Shown one piece after another: positions 33,601 through 41,997 of a DNA stretch of 64,000 nt. Made by a program: the position numbers and the translations under genes. The notes below the pieces were generated by a model. That model was not told where the DNA came from. It saw only the letters and a list, made by a program, of their open reading frames with translations, and searched no databases. The stretch's first letter is position 1; the number at the start of each line of letters is the position of its first letter. Source of the stretch: Streptococcus mitis (GTDB lineage Bacteria; Bacillota; Bacilli; Lactobacillales; Streptococcaceae); NCBI RefSeq assembly GCF_002860865.1, contig NZ_PKIE01000003.1:1-64000 (forward strand), written 5' to 3'.

Positions 33601-35065
33601 AGAAGCTACCAAGTCAGCTGAAGGTTGGGAGCAACTGCAATTCATTGTTAAAAACGCAAACTTAAACTCAAATGCCCGAGTAACGATTGCTGAGGCTCTT
33701 GTTGAATCTGGTAAGTGGTCAGAAATGAGTTTAGAAGAGAAACAACTCGTTGTCCAAAATCAAGCAGGCTTGCAAGCTATTTTTGATAGCGAGGAAAATC
33801 TCAAAATTTGGAATAGTATGCCAGCCGAAGTAAAACAACTTCTATTGGATAAAACAGACGTGATGAACAATGTGGAAATTGCTTCGCAAACTCTTAAAAA
33901 TTATGATGCTCAAACTCCTAAAATTAAAGAACTTTTGGCAACGGATAAAAATTTCAGAGATGCGGTATCTCGTTCCACAGAAACCTTGAAGACGTGGGAC
34001 GCAACAACTCCATTTCCTAAAGATTTGAAATTAAATCCTAACGATGTATTGAACAACGGCCGTTTGTCAATTGATAAAATCATGGAATGGAATCTTGCGC
34101 AAGCAAATCCCAAATCATTGACTGCAACAGATAACACTGGTAGTGGAGTTGCAAGTGCGCAAGCTAGTGTTGATTCTGCAAAGCAAACGAGCCCGATTGA
34201 TATCAACGCAACGGATAACACTGCAGGAGCTTCGCAATCTGCAAGCGCAAGTGTAAATTCGCCTACGCAATTGAGTCCGATTGGAATTAATGCAACGGAT
34301 TTAACAGGGAATCCATCTGCTTCGGCAAGTGCTGGGGTGAACGCAGTTAAGCAAAACTTTCCAATTGATATCAATGCGTCTAATAAGACACAAAGCGAGG
34401 CAAGTGCTGCGAGTAATGCAGTAAATGCAGTTAAGCAAAACAGTCCAATAGGTATCAACGCTACCAACAATACAGGCGGGGTAATCAGTACGGTTTGGAA
34501 CGCCCTTACTTCATTGCCTGGCATCAAGTATATCGATATCATCACGAGGTACTTCACACAAAAACATGCCAAAGGTACGGATAATCACCCTGGTGGTCTC
34601 GCTATGGTCAATGACCAACGAGGGACGCTTTATAAGGAATTGATTACACTACCTAACGGAACTTCGTTTATTCCGGAAGGTCGTAACGTAACCTTACCTC
34701 TACCACCTGGAACCAAGGTTATGAAGGCCGGTGATACTAGAACGTTGATGAATCGCTTAGGTATGCCGAACTATGAAAAAGGGATTGGTTTTGAAGATAC
34801 TAAACTTTCTCATTTAACACGTCGTATCAGAGATATTAATACTACTAACCGTTCAAACGAACAAGCTAGAGCCGTTTACACAGTAAACAACACAAGTAAT
34901 CAAGATCAAGCAATCATAAGAGAATTGGTTGAATTAAAAGCTAGTATTGAAAATCTGTTAGGTAAATTGCTAGAAAAAGATTTCAATACTTACCTTGACG
35001 GTAAGGTAATTGCTGAAAACTCGTATCGTTATCAAGGAAATATCATAGGAAGAGAGGGATTGTGA
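30698..35065 (+). CDS. Tape measure protein
   Basis: A 1455-residue protein that sets tail length. N-terminal coiled coils (1-130), a TP901-type tape-measure core (about 175-480: MAKEMPASATEIAAVAEAAGQLG..., GISTNLSAEEAATSIAKI-like), a hydrophobic stretch (about 525-560 and 590-630) that could cross the membrane at DNA delivery, and long coiled coils (650-960). Residues about 1143-1260 hold four degenerate repeats around KQ-x-SPIGINAT-DNT. It overlaps the Dit gene by four bases (TGATG). Largest gene of the prophage. Confidence 0.93.
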   Translation: MASNIGELVATATLDVAPFQSNVGRLKTYLKGVDNSLKAMENNFKGAGKNVTNLKSLMDQTGSALGNYQKLLSHKSERYNELKASIDDVSTASDEQKKKLLEAGTSMTATAAKVAELKNRYEELAKSMRQAYIDDSAFTKFGKSAQELGNKFKNVGESVSGFGSALTKGVTAPIVAGAGLALKAAIDYESAFAGVKKTVDGTPQQFEKLSASIRNMAKEMPASATEIAAVAEAAGQLGVPIGSIEGFTKTMINLGVSTNLSAEEAATSIAKIGNIMQVSGDDLDSWSAKFGATVVGLGNNFATTESDIVNMANRLAASGKIAGLTTPEILGLSTAMSSVGIEAEAGGTAMTQTLTAISKAVSEGGNDLRLYAETAGTTADQFAEKWRTKPAEALQDFIRGLGKAKEEGKDTNKILDELGLTGIRQSNMLKSLGLAAETMGKAVGLANSEWEKGTALTDEANKRYETMQSKLQMLKNQLTDVAIEFGGPLLDALKDGLEAAKPWISTLADLAKQFSSMSREQQQNIIKWGLALAAIGPFFKILGGGISTIGGLIKAIGGLSRGIGFLSGSLKYLKDFKFAAGAMKAFAGSAGAVETAAAGAASNAGALSGAFGALANPIGLLVGGTALLAAGLVYLGNKKDEARIKTEEFGSQLSDTATKDLRDFQTKVDETSTAVANFGTHAGDAEKVSSAFRKLHEEVAAGAEKANQRMEELAKKLGFSDEEIAKMRAKNEQVVSNTDAMANQVSEIYKRHNGDASKFSQEEKEIVLNNQREMIKARISMMELSGEQQKAAIQALNGEINTLNETQLNHSKDVLKKALEEENQLYKTQKDELKQLLDGKVLDQETYNKKLQALESNHQQTMEALGVKYYQVMQNLDAKLKARTGQSWNYWEEAKKVLEEYGLSYEMIGQKAAEASQKMGDSHSILAKYTSDMSKETREANDAWSLLVGNINENGNFEVKSNVKEVIGEATKSAEGWEQLQFIVKNANLNSNARVTIAEALVESGKWSEMSLEEKQLVVQNQAGLQAIFDSEENLKIWNSMPAEVKQLLLDKTDVMNNVEIASQTLKNYDAQTPKIKELLATDKNFRDAVSRSTETLKTWDATTPFPKDLKLNPNDVLNNGRLSIDKIMEWNLAQANPKSLTATDNTGSGVASAQASVDSAKQTSPIDINATDNTAGASQSASASVNSPTQLSPIGINATDLTGNPSASASAGVNAVKQNFPIDINASNKTQSEASAASNAVNAVKQNSPIGINATNNTGGVISTVWNALTSLPGIKYIDIITRYFTQKHAKGTDNHPGGLAMVNDQRGTLYKELITLPNGTSFIPEGRNVTLPLPPGTKVMKAGDTRTLMNRLGMPNYEKGIGFEDTKLSHLTRRIRDINTTNRSNEQARAVYTVNNTSNQDQAIIRELVELKASIENLLGKLLEKDFNTYLDGKVIAENSYRYQGNIIGREGL

Positions 35066-35763
35066 TGACAAATTATTTAAAAGTAAATGATTTTACGACT
35101 GCTAATATCAAACATTGTGTGGTCATGGATTTTGGAACAATCCATGCAAGCCCTCGTTTCTCTGAGCAGATAAAACTTTATGGAACAAACGGAAGTTACA
35201 ATATTATCGATGGTACTTTTGAAAATTACGACAGAACTATTCGGATATTCTTTGAACGTTTTGCAGATTTAGCAACATTCGTTGAAAAATTTAAACCAGT
35301 TGACAATAAACTAGAATTTAGCTACCAACCAGAAGCTATTTTCTATGCCGATTTACTAGATACAGAAATCACTGTAAGAGGTATGTACGGCTGGGAATTA
35401 GCAATTAAATTAGATATGCAGCCTTTCCGTTATCAAAAATCAGTCGAACCTATCGGATTCACTGCTAATGGCACTATCAATAATCCAGGATCTATTTATA
35501 GTGAACCGGTCATTGAAATTGAAGGTGACGGGGAAATCTCGTTAACAATTGGCAAGAAAACAATGTATCTGAATATTAGTCGTAAAGCTACGATTGATTG
35601 TAGACACAAGAAACAAAACATCTATAATGCCGAAGGTGTTGTTCAAAACACTCTACGAAAACGAGGGGGATTTTTTGAATTGCCTGTAGGAAATAGCGGT
35701 CTTGTATTTACTGGTACGGTTCGTAAGATTACTATTCAACCGAATTGGAGGTACATCTTATGA
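35062..35763 (+). CDS. Distal tail protein (Dit)
   Basis: A 233-residue Dit protein of the siphovirus baseplate hub: N-terminal VNDFTTANIKHCVVMDFGTIHASPRFSEQIKLYGTNG, belt domain with IIDGTFENYDRTI, and a C-terminal galectin-like part (GSIYSEPVIEIEGDGEISLTIGKKTMYLNI). It connects the tail tube to the tail-associated fibre protein that follows. Start at ATG within overlap with the tape measure stop. Confidence 0.9.
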   Translation: MMTNYLKVNDFTTANIKHCVVMDFGTIHASPRFSEQIKLYGTNGSYNIIDGTFENYDRTIRIFFERFADLATFVEKFKPVDNKLEFSYQPEAIFYADLLDTEITVRGMYGWELAIKLDMQPFRYQKSVEPIGFTANGTINNPGSIYSEPVIEIEGDGEISLTIGKKTMYLNISRKATIDCRHKKQNIYNAEGVVQNTLRKRGGFFELPVGNSGLVFTGTVRKITIQPNWRYIL

Positions 35764-38700
35764 TTTACCTTACAAATGGCAATACGCCCTTAAATGAGGC
35801 CTACAATGACGAAATTGTCCAGGAACATAACAATACCTATCAATTAACGTTTCGATTCCCTACATCTGATCCTAAATGGGAATTGCTGAAAGAAGAGACT
35901 TTCTTGACTGCCGATGACCTGCATGGCGAGCAGGATTTTTATATTTTTGAGGTTGAAAAACAGCAAGGATATATCCAAGTCTATGCTAATCAAGTATTCA
36001 CTCTCTTGAATAACTATGTGGTCAATCCGATTTCTTTGGATAGGCAGACTGGTTCGACTGCCTTGAGTCGCTTCGCTGGAAGCATAACTCGAGATAATCC
36101 GTTCTCATTCTTCTCTGATATTGAAGATAGGCATACCTTTAATATTGATTCTAAGAATGCTATGGAGGCATTTGCGAAAGATAAGCATTCTATTATTGGT
36201 CAATGGGGTGGAGACCTTGTGCGCCACGGCTACCAGGTTCAACTTTTAAAAAATGGTGGTTCAGAGAATGAATCGCTTTTTATGTACAAGAAGAACCTGT
36301 CTAGCTATCAACACAAGACATCTACTAAGTCTTTGAAGACTCGAATTACCTTCAAGACTACCGTTAAAGGTGAGGGAGAAAAGCCAGTCGATAAGCATTA
36401 CAAAGTGGTTGTCGATAGTCCACTGATTAACAAATATAGTCAGATTTATGAGGATGTTGTAGAGGTCAACGATCAGGACGTAGTGGATGAAGCAACCCTC
36501 TTAAAATACGGCAAACAGTATTTCAGAACAACATTGTGCGATATGCTCGAAGATAGCCTTGAGCTTGAGGTTGTCGGTCAGAGTGACGTGCCTGTCCAGA
36601 TGTTCGATATTGTGAGTATCTTCCACGAGCACTACAATCTTGACGTGCGCAAGAAAATCACCAAGTACACCTATTCGCCGATGGCCAAGAAGCTGAAATC
36701 TATTGGATTCGGTCAATTCCAGTCAGGTCTTGCGAATGCGATAGGTAACGCGGTGAGTGATGCCGTCAAGGGTGAAGCTCAACAACTTCAAGATGATTTT
36801 GAAAGGCAGTTAGCCAGAGAACTCAAGAATGCTGATCTTGCATTTGATAGGCAGAAAGAAGAGTTGGTCAATCAATTCACAGACGGTCTCAATGCTGCCA
36901 AAGCCAGAGCCGAAGAAGTCAAGAGACAACTCTCTGACACTATCGACCAGCGCTTTAGCAGTTTTAACAACGGCCCATTACAAGAAGCCAAGCGCAGGGC
37001 TGAAGAAGCCTTGCGAAACGCTGGCGCAAGTAGCTTACTCGCTCAGGAAGCCAAGCGGATTGGGTTGGATTCTGTTGCCAAACTTGAAGAATTTAAGAGA
37101 CAGGCTACGAGCGCTCAAACGGCTTTGTCAGGCGATTTGGATGCTCTGAAACGGACGGTTACAAGCGAGGTAAATCAAGCGTCTGAGTATCGCAGAACGA
37201 CCACAGAGGTTCTTAGTCGAATGACTGGCCAGATGAACGGATTTGCGACGAAATCAGAGGTCAGACAAGATGTAGCTGGTCTGACCGAGACATTTGCCAA
37301 GCTTAAAACCGATACGAACAATTTGATTTCTGGAGCCAAAAGCGAAATCACTTTAGCAAAAACAGAATTCAAGAAAACAGCTGATGCTCTATCTGCCAAA
37401 ATGTCAGCAGTCGAGAGCTATGTTGGTCAAGATGGTCAGCGACAGGATGCCCTACAACGTTATACTCGTGAAGAGAGTGCTCGTCAAGCTAATGCGATTC
37501 GTGAGTTAGTCGCTCGTGATTATGTTGGTAAGGCTACTTATCAAGAGGACGTGAGAGGTCTTGAACGTCGATTTAGTGCAATAAGCACGCAGACGAACAA
37601 TGATATTGCTTCAAAGATAGCTCAGTACAAGCAGACAGTAGACGGCCAATTCGCAAGTATCAGATCTCAGGTAGCTAGTAAGGCTAACCAAGTCGATTTC
37701 CAGCGAGTAAGAGAGACCAGCCAGCTCTATGAGCGTATTCTAGGCAATACTGAAAATGGAATTGCGGATAAGGTTGCTCGTATGGCTATGACCAATCAGC
37801 TGTTCCAGGTTGAGGTTGGCAAGGCTTTTGCGGGACATCAGAATTTATTCTTAAATTCAACACATACTAAAGGATTTTTAGGAAATAATGGAATCATTTA
37901 CGTAGCGAATGCTACACAAAAGGAGGTTACATCCGATTTCATTTCAGTAGATCCAAATGAAAAAATTATCTTCCAGCACTGGGTAACTCTTCCTGAGAAT
38001 GGAATGGCTTGGACCGCTTGGCAATTTTTCGATAAAAATAAAAATCCTATTGATAACCGCAAACCAGGCTTGAATGCCTACAAAACAACAACAGGTAAGC
38101 AACACAATATCAATCAAATCACTGTACCAACGAATGCTTATTTCATCAGAGTATCAGCTCGTATGTATAATGACGGTTTGATAAAAATAGAACGCGGTTC
38201 AGCTCCGTCTAATTATTCAGCAGCTCCCGAAGATACCGATGAAGCTATTCGTACGGTTCAAACTCAACTAGCTGGCTCGTGGGGAGTTCATAATAAGAAC
38301 AGTGTCAACGAAATCATAGCTGGTTTTAATCTAGCAGGTCGAAATGCAGGAATTAAAGCAGAGACTATCAGACTTGAGGGGAATACTCTGGCTGATAAAT
38401 TAACTGCAATTGACGGTTACTTCAAGCGATTATTTGTTGGTGAGGGTACGTTCGCGACTCTGAATGCGGATGTTATACGAACGAATTCTATCACGGCAGA
38501 TAAGCTGGTATTTAACGAAGCTCTTGCTAATAGAATGGTCTCAAACGAGCATATCACTAACAAATTGGTAGCAAGTAGAGCGTTTGTGAACGCTTTGAAA
38601 GCTGTAACAATAGATGCTTCTCAGATTGTGACAGGTACTCTCAAGGGTGACCGTATTTATGGGGGCACAATCCGAGGTACTGAAATCAACGGGACCACGA

Positions 38701-39455
38701 TAACAGGTAATAGTCGAATGACTATTGGTGATAATGGATTCTTGAGACCTACTCAAGAAGGTGGCCTTCAAATTAACGTCCCTGAGACCTATAGTGCGAG
38801 CAAGGGAGTTGGTGTTCAATTATTAGGTCGAGAGCTTGGACGAATCCCTAAAGGAATGTTTATTTACAATTCTCCAAATTGGAATGGTGGAAACATTATT
38901 GGAGACAATACAGAAGATATACTGCTTACCGTCAAGGGGCGTGTGTCACTTTGTAATCTGCATAATGGTTCTCCTGTTTCTGGAGTTCCTATCATATCGA
39001 ATTTTGAATATCAAAATCCTATTCGAAATCTATATCCTATTCGATTTATTGGCTGGGATCCTCGAAGTAACCAGCTTTATGTCGACGATGGGACTGGTAA
39101 AAGTGGAACATGGTGGATTAGTGTTGATGGGTCTACATCTGACAAAAATTTAAAGACTAACATTGGTGATACGCATTATAATGCGTTAGATTTTGTACAA
39201 AAATTGATGTTTAAAGAATTTGATTGGAAGACTGATAAATTTGGATATAAGAAACCTTATACAAATGTCGGATTGATTGCACAAGATGTAGAAAAAATAG
39301 ATAGTTCACTGGTCTATAAGAAAGGTGAAACTTTAGCATTAGATGATTTTAGATTATTAAATATCGCACTAAAAGCAATTCAGGAGCTTGCTCTTGAAAA
39401 TAGAAAACTAACACACAGATTGGAGAATTTAGAAAATGAACGAAGAACAGCTTAA
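35760..39455 (+). CDS. Tail hub/fibre receptor-binding protein with S74-type C-terminal chaperone
   Basis: A 1231-residue protein. Residues about 1-330 match the gp27/Tal-like hub (tail endopeptidase-type) domain; about 350-700 are long coiled coils; about 700-850 a carbohydrate-binding-like beta region (NLFLNSTHTKGFLGNNGIIYV...); about 900-1000 a shaft; and the C-terminus is an intramolecular chaperone of the peptidase S74 type. The S74 site is STSDKNLKTN, with Ser1127 and Lys1132, and GLIAQDVEKID follows. In endosialidase-like fibres this domain trimerises the fibre and then cuts itself off. ATG 35760 overlaps the Dit stop. It probably recognises the streptococcal surface. Confidence 0.88.
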   Translation: MIYLTNGNTPLNEAYNDEIVQEHNNTYQLTFRFPTSDPKWELLKEETFLTADDLHGEQDFYIFEVEKQQGYIQVYANQVFTLLNNYVVNPISLDRQTGSTALSRFAGSITRDNPFSFFSDIEDRHTFNIDSKNAMEAFAKDKHSIIGQWGGDLVRHGYQVQLLKNGGSENESLFMYKKNLSSYQHKTSTKSLKTRITFKTTVKGEGEKPVDKHYKVVVDSPLINKYSQIYEDVVEVNDQDVVDEATLLKYGKQYFRTTLCDMLEDSLELEVVGQSDVPVQMFDIVSIFHEHYNLDVRKKITKYTYSPMAKKLKSIGFGQFQSGLANAIGNAVSDAVKGEAQQLQDDFERQLARELKNADLAFDRQKEELVNQFTDGLNAAKARAEEVKRQLSDTIDQRFSSFNNGPLQEAKRRAEEALRNAGASSLLAQEAKRIGLDSVAKLEEFKRQATSAQTALSGDLDALKRTVTSEVNQASEYRRTTTEVLSRMTGQMNGFATKSEVRQDVAGLTETFAKLKTDTNNLISGAKSEITLAKTEFKKTADALSAKMSAVESYVGQDGQRQDALQRYTREESARQANAIRELVARDYVGKATYQEDVRGLERRFSAISTQTNNDIASKIAQYKQTVDGQFASIRSQVASKANQVDFQRVRETSQLYERILGNTENGIADKVARMAMTNQLFQVEVGKAFAGHQNLFLNSTHTKGFLGNNGIIYVANATQKEVTSDFISVDPNEKIIFQHWVTLPENGMAWTAWQFFDKNKNPIDNRKPGLNAYKTTTGKQHNINQITVPTNAYFIRVSARMYNDGLIKIERGSAPSNYSAAPEDTDEAIRTVQTQLAGSWGVHNKNSVNEIIAGFNLAGRNAGIKAETIRLEGNTLADKLTAIDGYFKRLFVGEGTFATLNADVIRTNSITADKLVFNEALANRMVSNEHITNKLVASRAFVNALKAVTIDASQIVTGTLKGDRIYGGTIRGTEINGTTITGNSRMTIGDNGFLRPTQEGGLQINVPETYSASKGVGVQLLGRELGRIPKGMFIYNSPNWNGGNIIGDNTEDILLTVKGRVSLCNLHNGSPVSGVPIISNFEYQNPIRNLYPIRFIGWDPRSNQLYVDDGTGKSGTWWISVDGSTSDKNLKTNIGDTHYNALDFVQKLMFKEFDWKTDKFGYKKPYTNVGLIAQDVEKIDSSLVYKKGETLALDDFRLLNIALKAIQELALENRKLTHRLENLENERRTA

Positions 39456-39639
39456 CCAAGTCCTAATCATGACACTTGATGACATGTTAGTTGATTCAAA
39501 GGCATTAATGCTCAGACATAATCTGTCGAAGATTCAACTAAGGGAAAAAGAAGTAGAGAATCAAAGACTTCAAGCACGAGTGGAGGAGCTGGAAGCTCTG
39601 CTTGATGAACAAACTAAACCAGCAGACAAAGGAGAATAG
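39436..39639 (+). CDS. Small coiled-coil phage protein
   Basis: A 67-residue helical protein (LSKIQLREKEVENQRLQARVEELEALLDEQ) whose start overlaps the fibre gene. Its position after the receptor-binding protein is common for small helper proteins. No family recognised. Confidence 0.6.
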   Translation: MNEEQLNQVLIMTLDDMLVDSKALMLRHNLSKIQLREKEVENQRLQARVEELEALLDEQTKPADKGE

Positions 39640-39641
39640 AC

Positions 39642-39992
39642 ATGGCAGAAACAATTCAAAACACAGATAACTTGCTAGACCTTACAAAAATCACAGAACC
39701 ATTTGATCTTGCGACCGCTTTGCGATACATGAAAGAAAACGGAGAGTTCATTCGTTGCAAGAATGCAAGCAATGACTTCTATATGTATCGTGATGTTCAA
39801 AAGCGTCCTGTGATTGTAAATGGCCGTCGCCAATTCAAGGATGTTGAAACCGTTTGGGCGTTCAACCAGTGGGGTGGGACAACCACAACAATCAACGTAA
39901 CAGATTTGTTTAATCAGGAGTTCTACATCATGAAATTTGATGAAGAGGGCAATCCTGACTGGACGGATCCAACGGTAGAACCTAAAGAGTAG
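39642..39992 (+). CDS. Hypothetical phage protein (late operon), possibly Tad2/DUF2829-like
   Basis: A 116-residue protein. The segment FDLATALRYMKENGEFIRCKN and the later WGGTTTTINVTDLFNQEFYIM have the pattern seen in DUF2829/Tad2 proteins (ALxxMKxGxxVxR ... DLxxxxWxVM), which counter Thoeris defence. The match is by eye and weak. A structural or assembly role is the alternative, given its place between fibre and holin genes. AAGGAG lies upstream. Confidence 0.6.
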   Translation: MAETIQNTDNLLDLTKITEPFDLATALRYMKENGEFIRCKNASNDFYMYRDVQKRPVIVNGRRQFKDVETVWAFNQWGGTTTTINVTDLFNQEFYIMKFDEEGNPDWTDPTVEPKE

Positions 39993-40001
39993 GAGGTGGA
40001 T

Positions 40002-40418
40002 ATGCATATTGAATTTTTCAATTTTTTTAGAAGCCTCATCCAAACAGAAGATGGTTTGGTATTGTATGCTCTAGCTCTAATTGTTTCAATGGAAATTATT
40101 GATTTTGTGACAGGAACTATTGCTGCGATTGTCAATCCTGATATTGAATACAAGAGTAAAATTGGTATCAACGGGCTACTTCGAAAGATTTTAGGGGTTC
40201 TCTTATCGATGATCCTTATTCCAATGTCTGTCCTATTGCCCGAGAAGACAGGCTTCGCATTCTTGTACTCTATTTATCTCGGGTACATCGCATTCACATT
40301 TCAATCGCTCATTGAAAATTATCGCAAACTAAAAGGAAATGTCACTCTTTTTCAGCCGATTTTAAAAGCGTTTCAACGCTTGCTTGAAAAAGATGAAGAT
40401 AAAAATAAAGGAGAATAA
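40002..40418 (+). CDS. Holin, toxin-secretion/phage-lysis type
   Basis: A 138-residue membrane protein with about three hydrophobic helices (VLYALALIVSMEIIDFVTGTIAAIV, ILGVLLSMILIPMSVLL, GFAFLYSIYLGYIAFTF), in the pattern of phage holin family 4 (Cph1-like). The motif MEIIDFVTGTIAA is typical. GGAGG lies before ATG 40002. It opens the membrane for the endolysin. Its neighbour is a second holin-type gene. Confidence 0.85.
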   Translation: MHIEFFNFFRSLIQTEDGLVLYALALIVSMEIIDFVTGTIAAIVNPDIEYKSKIGINGLLRKILGVLLSMILIPMSVLLPEKTGFAFLYSIYLGYIAFTFQSLIENYRKLKGNVTLFQPILKAFQRLLEKDEDKNKGE

Positions 40419-40421
40419 CAC

Positions 40422-40754
40422 ATGCAACAAATTACTGAAATCATTATTGCTTCAGCAACTGGAATCTTGACTATCCTAGCTGGTATCGTAGTCAAATCGA
40501 TTAAGGATTTTCTTGTCAAAAAGGGTGGAGAAAAGACCATCAAGATTGTTGAAATCTTGGCCAAAAACGCAGTCAATGCGGTTGAGCAGGTAGCAACCGA
40601 AACTGGCTATAAAGGCGAAGAGAAGCTGGAGCAAGCACGAACTAAAATCCGTACAGAGCTTAGCAAGTACAATATCAGCATGACTGACAAGGACTTGGAC
40701 ACATTTGTTGAGTCAGCAGTTAAACAGATGAATGATGCGTGGAAGGAGCAATAG
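40422..40754 (+). CDS. Phage holin, LLH family
   Basis: A 110-residue protein with one N-terminal membrane helix (IIIASATGILTILAGIVVKSI) and a charged helical tail (EKTIKIVEILAKNAVNAVEQVATETGYKGEEKLEQARTKI...). This is the LL-H holin type. AAGGAG before the ATG. Pairs with the family-4 holin; one may act as antiholin. Confidence 0.85.
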   Translation: MQQITEIIIASATGILTILAGIVVKSIKDFLVKKGGEKTIKIVEILAKNAVNAVEQVATETGYKGEEKLEQARTKIRTELSKYNISMTDKDLDTFVESAVKQMNDAWKEQ

Positions 40755-40756
40755 AA

Positions 40757-40864
40757 ATGATCAAAATCATTAATAATACGATTTTCAATGGAATTGCAGG
40801 TTCTCGTCCGACCGAAAAACCAAAATACTACATCATGCACAATGATGAAGGAGCAATGGCCTAA
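40757..40864 (+). pseudogene. Amidase N-terminal remnant
   Basis: A 35-codon frame, MIKIINNTIFNGIAGSRPTEKPKYYIMHNDEGAMA, then stop. It looks like the first residues of a phage N-acetylmuramoyl-L-alanine amidase (SRPTE..KYYIMHNDEG, with the zinc-ligand His in IMHND). Nothing after residue 35 remains, so it is a truncated relic just ahead of the functional lysin. Probably left by replacement of the lysin gene. Confidence 0.6.
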
Positions 40865-40897
40865 TGCATTGCCATAAAACGAAAGGAAAATAAACAA

Positions 40898-41923
40898 ATG
40901 AAAAAAAACGACCTATTCATCGATGTGTCTAGCCACAATGGATACGATATTACAGGTATTTTGTCTGACATGGGTACACAGAATACTATTATCAAAATTT
41001 CAGAAGGTACGACCTATTTAAACCCTTGCTTGTCTGCTCAAGTAGAGCAATCAAACCCTATTGGCTTCTACCATTTTGCGTGGTTCGGTGGAGATGTAGA
41101 CGAGGCAGAAAGAGAGGCACGCTACTTCCTTGATAATGTACCTAAGAAAGTTCAGTATCTTGTGCTTGACTATGAAGACCATGCCAGCGACGACTCACAA
41201 GCCAACACAAACGCTTGCTTACGCTTTATGCAGGTTATCGCAGACGCTGGTTATAAGCCTATTTATTATAGTTACAAACCTTTCACGCTCAATAATATTG
41301 ACTATCAGCAAATTCTTTCACAATTCCCAAACAGTCTTTGGATTGCAGGCTATGGGTTAAATGATGGTACAGCTGACTTTGAATACTTTCCAAGTATGGA
41401 CGGTATCAGATGGTGGCAATATTCAAGTAACCCGTTTGACAAGAATATTGTCCTGTTAGATGATGAGGAAGATAATTCAATCAGTAAAAACGATCTAAAA
41501 AGCCTTAATACCATAGCCAATGAGGTCATTCAAGGCCTTTGGGGCAATGGGCAAGAACGTTTTAATAACCTATCAAATGCTGGTTACGATGCGCAAGCCG
41601 TTCAAGACAAGGTAAATGACCTCTTAAATGCTGAAAATACTAGTAAAGACTTGGATACGTTAGCTAATGAAGTGCTACAAGGCTTGTGGGGGAACGGTCA
41701 AGAGCGTTTCAACAGACTAACTGATGCAGGTTATGATGCCGAAGAGGTTCAAGACAAAGTAAATAGCCTTTTAGGTGGTGGAAACACCGTAGATCTTAAT
41801 ACCATAGCCAATGAGGTCATTCAAGGCCTTTGGGGCAATGGACAAGAACGTTTTGACAATCTAACAAATGCGGGATATAATGCGCAAGCCGTTCAAGATA
41901 GAGTTAACGAATTGCTTTCTTAA
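40898..41923 (+). CDS. Endolysin: GH25 muramidase with three CW_7 (Cpl-7) repeats
   Basis: A 341-residue lysin. Residues 1-195 are a GH25 lysozyme very like that of phage Cpl-1 (FIDVSSHNGYDITGIL...GFYHFAWFGGDVDEAEREARYFL, and LVLDYED with catalytic Asp/Glu). The C-terminus has three CW_7 repeats of about 42 residues (LNTIANEVIQGLWGNGQERF-NLTNAGYDAQAVQDKVN...) at about 204, 250 and 297. CW_7 repeats bind peptidoglycan (GlcNAc-MurNAc dipeptide) and do not need choline, unlike the choline-binding tail of most pneumophage lysins. It is the last gene of the lysis module. Confidence 0.95.
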   Translation: MKKNDLFIDVSSHNGYDITGILSDMGTQNTIIKISEGTTYLNPCLSAQVEQSNPIGFYHFAWFGGDVDEAEREARYFLDNVPKKVQYLVLDYEDHASDDSQANTNACLRFMQVIADAGYKPIYYSYKPFTLNNIDYQQILSQFPNSLWIAGYGLNDGTADFEYFPSMDGIRWWQYSSNPFDKNIVLLDDEEDNSISKNDLKSLNTIANEVIQGLWGNGQERFNNLSNAGYDAQAVQDKVNDLLNAENTSKDLDTLANEVLQGLWGNGQERFNRLTDAGYDAEEVQDKVNSLLGGGNTVDLNTIANEVIQGLWGNGQERFDNLTNAGYNAQAVQDRVNELLS

Positions 41924-41968
41924 AGATCTGACTAAAAATCTGTATGAAACCAAAAATATAGTACACCA

Positions 41969-41997
41969 ACCGCAGGCTCAGGCTTGCGGTTTTTTTG
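41969..41997 (+). terminator. Terminator after the lysin
   Basis: ACCGCAGGC / GCTTGCGGT hairpin with a short loop and a seven-T run, 46 bases after the lysin stop. Confidence 0.88.
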
